A program made the translations under genes and the position numbers. The notes below the pieces were generated by a model that saw only the letters and a list, made by a program, of their open reading frames with translations, did not search any database and was not told where the DNA came from. From assembly GCA_028023455.1 (NCBI GenBank), contig JAQFVV010012405.1, positions 3,659,149 to 3,723,148 on the forward strand: a stretch of DNA of 64,000 nucleotides. The letters are read 5' to 3'. Position 1 is the stretch's first letter. Every line of letters starts with the position of its first letter. Below are positions 1-12,570 of the stretch, piece by piece. The DNA comes from Epiperipatus broadwayi (taxonomy: Eukaryota; Onychophora; Udeonychophora; Euonychophora; Peripatidae).

Positions 1-2115
1 CATCCACTTAACATAGTTTATATCAGTAACTCATTTAATGTATCTATATTCAGTTTTCCATAGATTAGCAGATTGTGGTCACTAACTATAATATCATTAT
101 GTTTAAATATCAATAATAAATCATCATCAAATGTAATTTTCTATTATTGTCATCCTCTTAACATAGTTTATATCTGTATATCATTTAAGTTTAATGAACT
201 TTTTGATCTTTAGCCATCATCTACCAAAATCAGATCATGAATACATATCTAGATCAGTTTTTCCAAAGCATTCTATTATTTGCTTTGTTCTTCAAAACTT
301 CTTAACTATCTTCTTCTTTAAATCATTTTTTCATATTTCAGCTTATTCTCTACATTTCCAATTTCTTTAATTTTCTTAGAAGTTATTTTCATCTTACACT
401 CAAACTATCTATTATATGTTTGAATAATCAATGAATACTAGATAAAATAGTGCTATAAAATATCTTGGCTTCATCTGTGAAGACTGGAATTCAAAGTTAA
501 TACTAATGCACTTATGCAACAAGCAACCACTTTTTATTCATTTATACTATTCAATTTAATTTTCAAAAATTCAAAATCTTTTAGGATTTGAACTCAAGAT
601 AGTTGCATTTCAGGATATTAATTTGATGTTATATATAGAGCTCACAAATAAGCTCTTAACAAGCTTTGCAAAATATCCCCAACCCAAGACCGGTATCTGC
701 TACTGGCTTCCTTAGTGAGGTGCTAGGATATTCAAAGCATTAGAGATGTCTACAAAATACATAAGTGCCTTAGTTCCAAGATAACTTCTATGGAGTAAGC
801 ATAGGAAAAAAAATGATATTGTCATCTTCTTACTTTTTAATAAATAATCCTCTTACCATATTCCACTAATTTGACTTTTCTCAAACTTCTCATCTTTTCT
901 CCTCTCTTTTTAACTTTCAAAATTGCTGTTCAACATACATCAATATTACAAACAAAATACTTCATAAGGCACTTTATTCTATCTTCAAAAATAAACCTTA
1001 AGTGTATTTAAAAAGTTGGAATTTTAATTCTAATTTTTGATCACCTTTTCCATCATCAGTTAATTAATTATTCTAATATTTAAAAGTAATAATCTATTGA
1101 ACTATGACCATCAAACTTTTATTTTTGTTTGACCATTCATATTGTCTTAGTTTTATTTGCACTTATTCCAAAATTTACTATAAATTCCATCTACTCTACT
1201 TAACATTCTATGCTACCAGGAGCAATTCTTTTTATTTTAAGCCATTTATTGCAAGTTTAAATAACCAATATATCTTAAGTAATAATGTTAATTTATTTAC
1301 ATCTAACAAATGATAAAACAAGAGTATCTGCCTATTCTAGTGCCATCTATAGTAAGTTTGAGTGAGAAATGATTACTAGATAGTAGTGCATTTAAATTTT
1401 CATCCTTATTTGCCTTTATAAGTAAGATTTGAGATATAAAACTGAAAGTAGTATAATTATGCAACCAGCATCTACTTTAACTTTACTTTAGGTTTAAAAT
1501 TAAAAGTGTAATTCAAAACACTCTACGTTTTTGATCCCTAGTCAAGCTACCAGAACAGTTAGTTACATAGCTTTGTTTCTGGGTAAACAACTCATACATT
1601 TTAGTAAATTACATTTTTTATTAGCTGTAGGTACTTTTTCTTTTGACTAAGAAACAAACTACTTAATAACAAACCACTTCAATTTTTTTCTTGCACAATT
1701 TATGATAAAGAAGATAATATCATCTAAAAATAGTAATAAACTAGATTAGAGAACTGCTTGTTCAATTTGTTATTAATATCATTTCTATAAAGACAAAACA
1801 ATGTCAATAATTAATAAAAAAGTGAGATTATTGAAATGTGTAGTAGTTAATCTAAAATAAGATCTACATAACTGTTCAGGAAAATTGACTTAAGTTCAAC
1901 ATTTTAGGATGCTTTGAATTTCTAGCTTTTATTTTGAATAGTGAAATGGCGTTAAAAAATAATTTCTAGATGCAAAACTATATGACTTCCAGTTATACAT
2001 TCCAAGCTTCATTGATAAATACAAAGGAAAGAAACTAGTCTGATGTTAATAATTGAAAGTCATTATCATCTCATAATCATGATCACTGAAGCTTGTTATT
2101 GATGTCACCATAAGA
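1..2115. other. A+T-rich non-coding stretch
   Basis: I see no gene. Open frames are short and A+T-driven. A tRNA B-box-like string (GAGTTCAAATCC read on the minus strand) lies near 588-600. Around 670-750 there is a weak resemblance to the antisense hammerhead repeat (ATATCCCCA, then TTAGTGAGG), too diverged to call. Confidence 0.6.
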
Positions 2116-2652
2116 CAGTGATCTTCAACCCTTGGTCTACGGACTGGTGCCAGGCCGTAGAAATTTTTTACCGGTCTGCTAAGTTTGTAATAACAAAATA
2201 ATAAGAGTTTTAACTTTTAATTAATATAAACAATTTTTATTTATTTTTTCATCTCATTTTTACCCAATTAAAAAAAAAAACAGAACAAAAACAAAATCTA
2301 ATCAATCATACATAAATTAATTTGTTTTTCTAGTTATCACAGATATTTATGGTGAGAGGGGGATAGAATTACATTTTTTAATACTTTTCTAAAAAAATTT
2401 AAACTTAAAAAAAAAAGTTTTTTATTATACAAACTCCATATATATATATAACTTCATCTTGTATATTTAACATTGTTTGTTTGATCAGTTATAAGAATTA
2501 TGCTCATCTAAGGCTAAGCAGTTTGCATCTTTAAGAAAATTTATCGATAGACTTTTGCCGGTCTGCGAAACCTTATCCTTATTTTCGCCAGTCTGCAAAA
2601 TCTTATCCTTATTTTTACCAGTCCGCAGGTGTGAAAAGGTTGAAGACCACTT
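2116..2652. mobile_element. hAT-type MITE (non-autonomous DNA transposon)
   Basis: The left end begins CAGTGATCTTCAACC and the right end finishes GGTTGAAGACCACT, giving imperfect terminal inverted repeats of the CAGTG type used by hAT transposons. A second inverted match, CGGACTGGT, lies just inside both ends. The flanks share CATAAG (left 2,109-2,114, right 2,653-2,658), consistent with a worn 8-bp target duplication. Close to the right end a unit of about 30 bp (GCCGGTCTGCGAAACCTTAT type) is repeated nearly three times. There is no transposase frame, so movement would depend on a hAT transposase encoded elsewhere. Confidence 0.8.
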
Positions 2653-4278
2653 CATAAGCGATAGTTTTTTTACCTTTATTTTATGATATCTACATCTTCA
2701 GGCGAGTTTGTGGATTATAACTATTGTCAGTGGAGAGTTTGTATTTAAAACTGGAATTAAGTTTGTTCTTACTGTGATCTAGTGCTGCCATGCATGAATC
2801 AATTTGATATAATTTATATTTCTTTCTTCAATGTTTATTCCTTCCTTATTAAAGCAATCCTCATTTAACAATTAATTTAATTAGATGTCAAACAAAACCA
2901 AACAAAGACACAATACCTGTCTTACATTTCTTTTTATATTTTCTGTATTTGTCATTTTTTCTTTGGAGTATCCAATAAAATAATTCAATTATATATCTGA
3001 AGGTAAATAAAATAAACATGTCAAGCATTGGTGGCCTAGCGGTTAGCATAGCTGTCTTCCTGTTCAACGCATTTGATATATATAAAAAAATAAACATAAA
3101 TATATACATAGCGTTTAATAATTGTTTTTACTATTATGATGGCATTTTTTATCTTTTTGTTATTTGTAATTCCAGACTGTTCTTCATGTAAATCCTATGT
3201 ATTATATTACAACACATTTCTCAAGACTCTTGGCTGCATGTCAACAAGTTTTTTTAAAATCCATTTAGTTTACTCTTTTCATAGTGTTTTTTAATATACT
3301 GACAATTATCCTATGGGATAGATATCAACTATTTTTTTTATCTATTATTTTTTCTTTACTATTGCATAACTATTGTCCTTGTCTACCATATTTTGTTTTT
3401 CATTGAATATTATAAAAGATTGTTAACCACCCAGATCAAATAATTATTCTCTGTGATTTAATGCAGAAATGGAGTGGTGGTTTTCAAACCAAAGGTTTCT
3501 GAAGCTCAATATGTAAACATCACATGGCCTCCTGAATCATTAAACATTCAACGATTTTATTCATGACAATCACATATTTTTATTATCTTTAAATATATTT
3601 TTTATTTCCTGATTATCTGATGTTAGTTTTTAATAACTGCTTTTCTTCTGTAATTCTGCCTTTCCTATAAGGTTTTGTTTTACAGTAGTATATACAAAAT
3701 CAATTCTTTATTTCTTTATATTTTTTTCCACCTCTTTATATAAATTTCTCCCAACTTGGACATGATCCATGCATCTTGAGTTCCACAATCTATTACTCTA
3801 CTACTACTAAAATTTCACAGTGCACAATTCATTATTAAGTTTCTTATATAAACTTTTACTTGCATTAGAATTATATTTTTCTGATTATTTAATCATTATT
3901 AAAATAACTTTTTTTAAAAAAATTATTAGAAAAATATATTTTTTCAAATTTTTTATGTAAATTTATCAGAATATCTATAGAGATTATCCTATGATTGGGA
4001 AAATTTTTGTGTCATGTGACATCAATTTTATATGAGTTTTTAAGCAAACCAAAATCTTATTTTTGCATGAAAGCACTAAACAAGTAATAAAGATATGGTT
4101 TTACAAATTGATGAAGATTTGAATAATGAGGACCTCTTACAAAGTTAAAGAAGTATTCCACAATATTTCCCCAATAAATTTAAATAAAATAAAAACAAAT
4201 TCAAAGATTAAGAGAGATGTCTATGTTGACCAAGCTAATAGCTTTTTATAATAGTTTTCTGTTACTTTAGAAAAAAAA
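2653..4278. other. A+T-rich non-coding stretch
   Basis: No coding signal. The only recognisable item is a truncated tRNA-derived SINE head near 3,022-3,075. Confidence 0.6.
3022..3075 (+). repeat. truncated tRNA-derived SINE head
   Basis: The sequence AGCATTGGTGGCCTAGCGG contains a good RNA polymerase III A box (TGGCCTAGCGG). It matches the heads of the SINE copies near 62.6 and 63.4 kb, including the GTTAGCATAGC segment after the A box. The copy stops before a B box, so it is a 3'-truncated fragment and not a functional tRNA gene. Confidence 0.6.
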
Positions 4279-4299
4279 GTTTTAAGAATTTAGATTAAA

Positions 4300-4562
4300 C
4301 CACTAAACATCACATGATCACCATTTCTTATGCTTGCTCATAACTGTTATTAAAACAGACAAAATTCTCCATAGAGCAGTGACCCTCAGTGCAAGCCAGA
4401 ATAATCAATGAATGCCAGAAGACTTATGCATAAAATCTCTATCTAGTAACTACTCATCCAATATCCCCAGACAAGTTTCTAACTTGTGGCTTTTGTCAGT
4501 GAGGAGCCTTGGATCTGAGAGCACTGCATCTGAGTGGCACTATGGTATGGAGAGTTTTTCCT
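4300..4562 (-). mobile_element. HHR-R hammerhead repeat, inverted copy with 21-bp TSD
   Basis: This copy is flanked by a perfect 21-bp direct duplication (4,279-4,299 and 4,563-4,583, core TTTTAAGAATTTAGATT), which marks one retrotransposition-like insertion. The left part is antisense, from AAACATCACATGATCA through the ribozyme region to about 4,532. It then switches to about 30 bp of sense sequence ending TATGGAGAGTTTTT. The inversion therefore lies inside a single inserted unit. No protein is encoded. Confidence 0.85.
4456..4514 (-). ncRNA. degenerate type I hammerhead ribozyme
   Basis: On the minus strand the family pattern ATCCAA..TCCTCA, core, TGGGGA..TTGGAT is readable, with both stem I helices preserved. 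The core reads CTGACAA instead of CTGATGA, and stem III reads ACTTGTC. Two conserved core bases are changed, so self-cleavage is not expected. Stem II keeps pairing as AGC/GTT with a G-T wobble. Confidence 0.75.
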
Positions 4563-4583
4563 GTTTTAAGAATTTAGATTAAA

Positions 4584-7120
4584 AAGAATTAGGTTAACCG
4601 TAAATAAGTATTACTTAATTCATCTTCAATTCTCTGATCTTTTTTTTTGGTTATAATAATTAATACTACAAAATGATTGATGGCAGTTTAAAAGTAATCT
4701 TTTGAAAATTACTACATTACATTATATAAATTTAAACAAATGAGAAAAACATCAGAAAATGGCAAATGATCCCTAAAATAGAATTTGGTTAAACCAATAT
4801 TTACAGTTGGCACAGATAACAATCCTTGTATCTTCAATATATTAGAGAGTTTGTGGCTCGAAATGCATCTTGAAATCTCTTTTTTTCTGTTGTTTTTATT
4901 CTTTTGTTTGGAGTATTAAAAAATCTAAAATACGATTTTAAATCATGTATGGTTTTGTGTAAATATCACATTAATGCTATAATCAGCTTCAAATGGTTTT
5001 AATAAGGAAATAAATCTATTTATATTACTTGACTGAAAAACAAATTTCAAGAAAAGATTTAAATATTTTTTAGTGTTAAAACTTATTTAACAGTTAAAGA
5101 TTGTAATTCTAGTTATAGTGCCTTGATGTCATCAGCTATTTGTAATTCAAGAGAAGAAAAACAAAACACTATTAAATCTTCAGTGAGGTGAAAATATGTT
5201 TTGCTTTTGGATAACAAAGGCCTTTGTTGACATTGTAATAATAGAAAAGTAAATCAATATTTTATTTGTTCACATGTTTGTTTTATTATAAAATTAAATA
5301 TTTGTTTCTTAATAAATATGTGAGACTTACATTAGTTTATGTATTAATATATTTTCTTTTTAATAAAAAATTATTCATTTAAAAATTTATAACATACCAA
5401 AAAAAAAAACAGTACCATCATGATTAATTTGTAATATTTCAAAGAATATTTTTATTATTTAAACTTATTATTTAAAGAAATTTGATTTAACATATAGATT
5501 TGGTGGAGAATTTTTACTTTATGATTAAATACATTTTTTAGCCTGAAGATTTAAATTAAATCTTTTATTTTGATTATTTATTTCTTTTTATTATTGCTTT
5601 ATTTTAAGATTATTTTCATTTTTTGAACCTGTTCTTGTAACCAAATTGATCAAAAATATAATGGTTTGGTGAAAATAATTTTTTTCCATTAAAAAATATA
5701 ACTGAAAAAAACAAATTTAAAAATGAGCAAATAATGTCCATGAACATGATTCAAAACAAAACATAAATAAATAAAATATGTATTTAGAATATTGCTCATG
5801 TTTATTAATAAAACACAATAATACTGATCTTTAATTGAGTTTGAACTCTATATCTGGGATAAAAATGATATATTAACTTCTAACAGTAATAAATATTTAT
5901 TAATAATAATTAATATATTTATTTAAAGATAATAACCATATTTGAGCATAGGAATAAATTGAAATGTTTATAAATTTAAAATAAACTAGAACTATATGCA
6001 ATATAACACATTAATAAAAAAATACTGTGAGACAAAAAATGTTTATTTAAATGACCTGATATCACAAAAATAATATTAATTAATAAACAAAATTATATAA
6101 ATAAGAATGTATTACAGCTAATCTTAGAGCTAAATTTAAAAACAAAAATGGATGAAATTAATTATATAATTAAACTTGGATGAAGTGTTTTTTATAGAAA
6201 TAACTAAATATTCAGTTTCATATATATTTAATAATATGGTCAAGATATTTGTAGTTGTTAACTTGAATGCCAATTTTTTTTCTGAAAACAAGAAAATAAA
6301 CATTGATAATCATAAATATATATTGATAATCACACACATCTATATATGTATATATAGTATTTTCATTTAAATATTATTATTAATTTAGCAGTATAAAAAA
6401 CTGTATCAGCAACAAATAATTTTTTTTTATAATGGTAGTAATTAAAATTAATTGTATTTTTAATTAGCATTTAATATACTCCAGTAGTTTTAAATTAATT
6501 AGAATTTACTTAACTTATTTAGATTAGCTTTTCATACTTTAATTTGAATGTCAAAATTTAATTATTGGTATTGTGGTGTTAGGATGAGGTTCACAAGTTT
6601 TTCATTCATTCAATTATTTTTAGTTATTTTGATATTTTATAATTTTATTATAAGAAAAATAAATACAAAAATACTTGAATAAATAAATAAAAAAAAGTCC
6701 AAAGTTTGTAATAATTAATTTTTAAATTAAATCATTAAAAAAATTTACATAAAAAATGAAAAAAACAAAATAAAGTAAATTACATAATTGTTACTAAAAA
6801 TAGAATAAACTACACACTATTGTAACTAAGATGGAATAAGTCAGCTAAAAAGATTCAGATTTAAAAAAAAAATTTACTAGGTGAAATTGTTTTGATAATT
6901 ATTATCCTCTAATATAATTATTAAAGTTTTATATATAATTCATTATACATTTTTAAAAAGTATTATTTTAAATTTTTTTACTGAAAACAATTCACAAAAA
7001 TGTGAATTTATTTTTTTGTACTAAAACAATGCAAGTCTGATAGTTTTGTGTTATAATCATTCATCAGATTCATAATCAAGGTCTAACTTGTAAATTATGA
7101 ATGCTTGTTTTAATTTTAAT
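4584..7120. other. A+T-rich non-coding stretch
   Basis: No coding evidence. A moderately diverged repeat at about 4,755-4,830 (GCAAATGATCCC, then GGTTAAACCAA) recurs in the same orientation at about 40,050-40,125. The rest looks like unique A+T-rich DNA. Confidence 0.55.
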
Positions 7121-7276
7121 ATTGTTTATTAATCATATGATTGTCATTTTTTATGCTTTTACAAACTGTTTACACAGAAGCAAAACCCTCCATACACTAG
7201 CACCACTCAGTGCAAACTTGAGTAATCAATGGATGCAGGAAGGTTTGTACATAAAATCCCTAGCTAGTGCCTACTC

Positions 7277-7335
7277 ATTCAATATCCACAGACTAGTTTC
7301 TGGCTTGTGGCTTTCATCAGTGCAGAGCATTGGAT
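7277..7335 (-). ncRNA. type I hammerhead ribozyme, core intact
   Basis: Read on the minus strand, every core nucleotide is present: CTGATGA (7,320-7,314), GAAA (7,300-7,297) and the GTC cleavage triplet (7,293-7,291). The inner stem I helix TCTGCA/TGTGGA pairs at all six positions, using wobbles where other copies have TCCTCA/TGGGGA. The outer helix ATCCAA/TTGAAT pairs at five of six, separated by TGC opposite TA. Stem III is the minimal ACTAGT. Stem II is weak here (A-C mismatch above two G-C pairs, loop CACAA), which may lower activity. Family knowledge: cleavage would follow the C of GUC. Confidence 0.85.
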
Positions 7336-7729
7336 CTTAGAGCACTACCTAAATTTTAGAATTCTATGCTCCCCTCCAGCAGCCACCTTTTACCTTATTA
7401 GCTAACTATAAAGCTTTGAGTCCAAAATGAAAACACAATAATGTTTTCAATTCAAGCTCATTGGCTTGTATAATCATACAGATCTGAACTCAGTTCAGGA
7501 TCCATACATTTTGGTGTCTTCAGTTTATTAATAACCACAGACACCATAATCCTATTAGGCAGGATTGGTATTACACCAATAAACATCACATGATTAACAT
7601 TCTCTATGCTTACACAAATTCTTTACACAGAGGCAAAACTCTCCACACAGTAGCATCACTCAGTGCAAGCCAGAACAATCAATGGATGTAGGAAGGTTTG
7701 TACAAAAAATCCCTATCCAGTGCCTTCTC

Positions 7730-7785
7730 ATCCAATATTCCCAGACAAATTTCTAGCTTGTGGCTTTCATTAGTGAGGAGCATTC
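7730..7785 (-). ncRNA. degenerate hammerhead ribozyme
   Basis: This is the second antisense unit of the 7.1-8.2 kb concatemer. The core reads CTAATGA, stem III is altered (GAAATTTGTC), and a short deletion removes the outer stem I strand (GGAT missing after GAGGAGCATT). Stem II keeps AGC/GCT pairing. Probably inactive. Confidence 0.75.
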
Positions 7786-8079
7786 CTCTGAGAGCACTAT
7801 ACCTAGATCTTAATATCTAATGCAAGCTCCATCCACTTGTGTAATCCTAAAGAATGATGATCATGTAATGTTGAGTGGTTGCATACAAATACTGCCTAAT
7901 AGGATTATGGTGGCAGTGGTTATTAAAAAACCAAGGACACCAAAATCTATGGATGCTGAACTGAATTCAGATCTATATGACTATATTAGCTAATGAGCTT
8001 AAATTGTGTTTTAATTTTGGATTAAAAGCTTTATAATTAGCTTGCATTAGATTCTAAGATCTAGGTGCAGTGCTCTCAG

Positions 8080-8138
8080 ATCCAAGGCATCTCACTGATA
8101 AAAGCCACAAGCTAGAAACTAGTCTGGAGATATTGAAT
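8080..8138 (+). ncRNA. hammerhead ribozyme with one core substitution
   Basis: The order on the plus strand is ATCCAA, ATCTCA, CTGATAA (8,095-8,101), AAGC-CACAA-GCTA, GAAA, CTAGTC, TGGAGA, TTGAAT. Only the invariant G of CUGAUGA is changed to A, so cleavage is not expected. Stem II pairs A-T where the 63.9 kb copy pairs G-C, a compensatory difference that supports a structured RNA. Confidence 0.8.
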
Positions 8139-10629
8139 GCATAGGCACTATGTACAAACCTCTCTGCATCCATTGATTATTCTGGCTTGGACTGAGTGGT
8201 GCTACTGTATGGGATATTTTTATTAATGTTTATTATTAATAAAGATCTTGAATATAATTTATTTAAATTAAGTTTAGTAATTATAATTTAGTAAATGTTA
8301 GCCTTCTTTCTTTATTTATTTCTCAATAACTGAATAGGCATAAGAAACAAATTTTAAGTAGATAGCACTGTATAAATAATAACTAATTGTGTTTAGCTAA
8401 ATAAAAGTGAAATAATACAAAATTTTCAAAGGTTTTCATTAATAATCCAAAACCTTGTTTAGAAAGTACTTGGAGATATTATTTAAAAATTTAAAACATT
8501 TATTATTTCTTTGATGGCTTGTCACAGAAGTTGTTAGTGTATAGATTGAGTTGATACAGATTTGCCTTATTTGTCTGTCAGACAGCGGTTGATATTTGTT
8601 TAGTGATTTTCTGGTATATTTGATCATTGATACTCCAGCTCATAACATAGTTATTACAGTATATTTGACTCATGGTCATATAAGCTATTTTAATCAGATT
8701 GGTTTAGTACTTATAGTGCAGCATATATGTGTGTGCATGTATGTTTGTGCCATGTTATAACTTCATCTTTCACTCACATCTTTAATTATGATACAGAATA
8801 TTATATTTTACAGTGAAACATTTAAATTTATAATAAATATCTTTGATAACCAATTTAAACACACTTTAAGTGATTAATAGGTAGATGGATCAGTGAATGT
8901 TAGGCAGACCAAATTCAGTGACAACTATTTTATTTGCTAAATAATTATTTTTATGTTATTATTCTAGAAATATAGAGAATGTATTTATTTATTTATTTTT
9001 TGATTTAATTTAATTAATATTATTTAGAAGAGAAAATGATTTTTTCTTCTTTTTCAAGAGAGAAAAGGTTATTGAATATTTCCAGTTAATTATCTCAGTG
9101 CAAAAGCTGACCTTTGAGGAAGTAACATCTTGATTGGTGGAAGAAATGGATATCTAAGCAATAATCAGTTATAAAAAATGTAGATATTTAATAAAGTAAT
9201 CTTTTTTATTCCACTTCTCTCTATATATATACCAAGTGGTTTACCTTCCAAAATCAAGCAGTTAAAAATTCAGATTAAATTCAAAAGTACAATTTTTTTT
9301 TAAATTATTGTTTTCTTATTTGAAACTAGTTAAAAATATTTTCTTTGGAAGATAAAGAAAAAGATGACAACATAACCAACTTCAATAAGATATATTTCCC
9401 AATGTTTTCAATCAACTAACTTAGATTTAATATCATCATTTAAAATGTGATGTGCATCTATAATTCCAGTTTAAACGATCTAATCTTAATCATTAATATT
9501 AATGAAAAAATTGAATTGTATGAATTTTGGTATTTTCTGGGAAAAATTATGCTGAACTTGTTAACAAAATATTTCATGAACTCTAGATTAACAAATTCTT
9601 TTGGCTATAAAAAAGTAAGACTCAAGTGGAAGGATGTTTATGTGTCTAATTTAGTAGAACATGCCATAATTATTATTACTGAACAAGAATATATCTAACC
9701 ATTCATATCATGTAGAAATAAAGAATTGAATGCATGATTTATATAACTAATGGATAACTAACTTATATTAAAATTAGCTTATAACTTAACGTGAGTAGAA
9801 GAGCATGAATATTAGATGCATACATTTTCTCATTGTTCTCCTCATATTTAATCTATCACTAAAATATATTGTCATTTAAAGAACTATGTAGACTTAAGTT
9901 AATATTATAAAGTAATTCACTATTTGCCTAATTGATGGCCTTAATAAAGTATTATGAATTCCCTTGATAAATGTAACTTTAGTCAATGTTAATTGGTGGA
10001 AAACAAATGCTGCTTTTGAAATTGCAAGAATGATTGCTGAGTTATAAAATGGTGAAACCACCTGTTAATTAAACAATAAAATATTATTAAAAATCTGCAG
10101 CAGTAAACATAATTTTAAAGAAAATATGTTGAATACTTCACATTCTATATCATCAGCAATTTCAACTAGCTATTTGTTAAGAACTTTGAAACTGCTCTTC
10201 AATTGAATTCAAAATGCATAGTGTCCATCCTGCAGGAATTGTCTATATGTCTACTAACATCTATTCATTTTAAAATTATTATCATTATCTTCATATATGT
10301 CTAAGAGGCATTATTTACAGACTGTACAAATGAACTTTTATTTGCCAGCTAAAGAAGATTTAATCATTTCTTTTGTTGATAGTATGTGGTAGATAGGTAG
10401 ATCAAGTTATTTGTTTTTATTATTTTTATTTTTACTATTTTCTTTTGCTCCAAGATTGTCTCGGATATGAATAATATGAAAATTATTATACTAGGTGATT
10501 GTTTGTTATTTTTATGTGACTTTTTATATAATATATACACGTATTCTATATGCTTATGTTAGTGGTAGAAATATTTATTTGCTATTATGAATCCAGCAGC
10601 TAATTTAGAGAGGGGTAAATGCATAAAAA

Positions 10630-10876
10630 GTATTATTTTATCTTTGCTTTGTCAGAGATGGTGAGGTCTATTTAATAATGATTATCATACTTCAAAATTA
10701 AACATTTAAAATTTCGTTTCAATTTATTAGTTAATAATAATTACCCAAAGTGTTGTTTTATCCTTTGCTTTGCCAGAAATGATGAGGTTTATTTAATAGT
10801 AATTATTATACTTCAGATTTGAAGCATTTATAATTCATCATGAATTAGCAATTTATTTTCGATTTATTAGTTAATG
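10630..10876. repeat. diverged two-copy tandem duplication, period about 125 bp
   Basis: The segment TTTGCTTTGTCAGAGATGGT, then TTTATTAGTTAAT, is followed by TTTGCTTTGCCAGAAATGAT, then the same ending. The second copy carries a small insertion (about 10,835-10,855). No coding content. Confidence 0.7.
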
Positions 10877-12570
10877 CTGATATAATATGTACATATTGAA
10901 TATGATTTGAAATTATTTTGTGCATTGTTATGCATGTGTGTGCCTGTTTATGTAATTCATTTATATGGTTGTTAAATTTATAGTTGCTTGACTTGTAGTT
11001 TCCAGTCAGCTTCAGGTGATGTAATATGCCAAAAGAGATGAAAGAATTAGGAATTTATCTAAGAATGAATCTTTTTTTAATGTTTAGAATGAAATGTGTT
11101 AAGTAACTATGAGGAAAGAAATCATTTAGGATATTTATTATATTGTCAAGGATTGAGAGAACTCTCTCTTAGTTTATTTAAATACTTACCACGAGTGGAT
11201 TATATTTCCTAGATCAAGCATTTGTGAACTATGATGGTTATGTTATATGAAGTGAAGCAGTGTATTTCCTTTGTTTTTGGTGATGAGACTCAGTCCATAT
11301 CATGATTGAACCTCTGAGTAAGGTTATGAAGTCACTATTTTATGTTGTTTAGATTATTAGAATTAAGAAAGTCTTCTTGTTCCTCATGTATCCATTTGAA
11401 ATGTTTTCCCATCATATACTCATAGCTATGTGTAATATAATTTGCCACTTAAAATAAAAGATAGTATTAGTTTATTTTATGGAACATCTAAAGTAGAAGC
11501 AGTGCTAAAGTTGTTGGTTGGTCTATGGCATCATCCGTATTATATTTTTATCTCTTAATTTCATAAGCAAACTGATGGGATGTAGCTGTGTTAATTATAT
11601 TGTAACAGGTGGCATAGTACAGAAGCACACACAAAATAGTATTGATCCTGAAGGTATGGAAGAAATTTATCACTGATTTGTAAGTCTTGAGTAAATGTTT
11701 CAAATCTTATCATACTAATTTATTTTAAATTTTAAATCATCAAATCCTCAGAATGATTCATCCTCATATTGAGTGAGTAAACAAAAAAAGAAAGGAAAAG
11801 AAAGTGTAGCTAGTTAATAAAATGGTTCAATTGACTTATAAAGGATAGTGTGACCTCTCTAACTGACATGTGTAGATCCATATTGCATTGTTTAATTGCT
11901 CCAGTGTTGGCTTGGTTGACAAAGCATAGTAGAATTAGCGGATATGTATATGTTTATTTTAATGTTTATTTTACTCTAGTGTTAGTTTGTTAATAAATGT
12001 TTAATAAGCATATTAGAACTGGCTAATAACATGTATATGTTTGAAGTAAAAGTACAAAGAAATTTACTATTGGAACTGGCTAATAACATGTACATTTGTA
12101 AAGTATAAGTATAAGATGTTCGTTTCAACTATATAATGTAATAAATGTTTTATTCATTAAAAACTTTGTTGAGTGTTGTTCTTTTACATGCATTCGTATT
12201 TTTAATTTCCACACATACATATCCAATATGATATAATTGCACTATTTCATGAATTTAATAATGAACATGTTCAAATCTGATGATAATATTTTTTGATCCA
12301 AATATTATATGAAATGCTTAACTATTTGATGATCCTCTGGGGGGAAGTTTATATACTTAGTTATTATTTAGGCAATGATTGGAAATAAAAAAGGTACCCT
12401 ATTTCTTTCATTGTCTAACTACTATTTCATTAGAACAGTGCTCAATTTTATATCATTACCTTTAATGATGGTAATTGGACGCTATTGTAGAGTATGAATT
12501 TTTAAATAAGTTGTGTGATAAAATCCCCGAGATATTCCATTATTGTTTCCAAGTAGATATTAATTTAGTA

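Larger units (their letters stand above)
7132..8224. mobile_element. HHR-R concatemer: two antisense units plus one sense unit
   Basis: Two tandem antisense monomers are followed by one sense monomer. The antisense ribozyme cores sit at 7,314-7,320 and 7,766-7,772, giving a 452-bp unit. The tandem junction near 7,540-7,585 joins the segment ending CACATGATTA directly to the unit beginning ATTAGGCAGGATTGG. The switch to sense orientation is at about 7,825-7,845. The flanks share about 11 bp (TGTTTATTA core, 7,121-7,131 and 8,225-8,235), a plausible target duplication. The sense unit also carries CTGAACTGAATTCAG, a short palindrome. Total length is close to 2.4 monomers, as expected for reverse transcription of a multimeric or circular RNA. 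Confidence 0.85.

Noticed and set aside
670-750. Possible highly diverged HHR-R copy
   Set aside because: Only short matches remain, the ribozyme core is not readable, and no boundaries or TSD are visible.
7101-7340. 79-codon plus-strand frame
   Set aside because: It runs antisense through an HHR-R repeat. The same peptide appears at 63,752-63,973 for the same reason.
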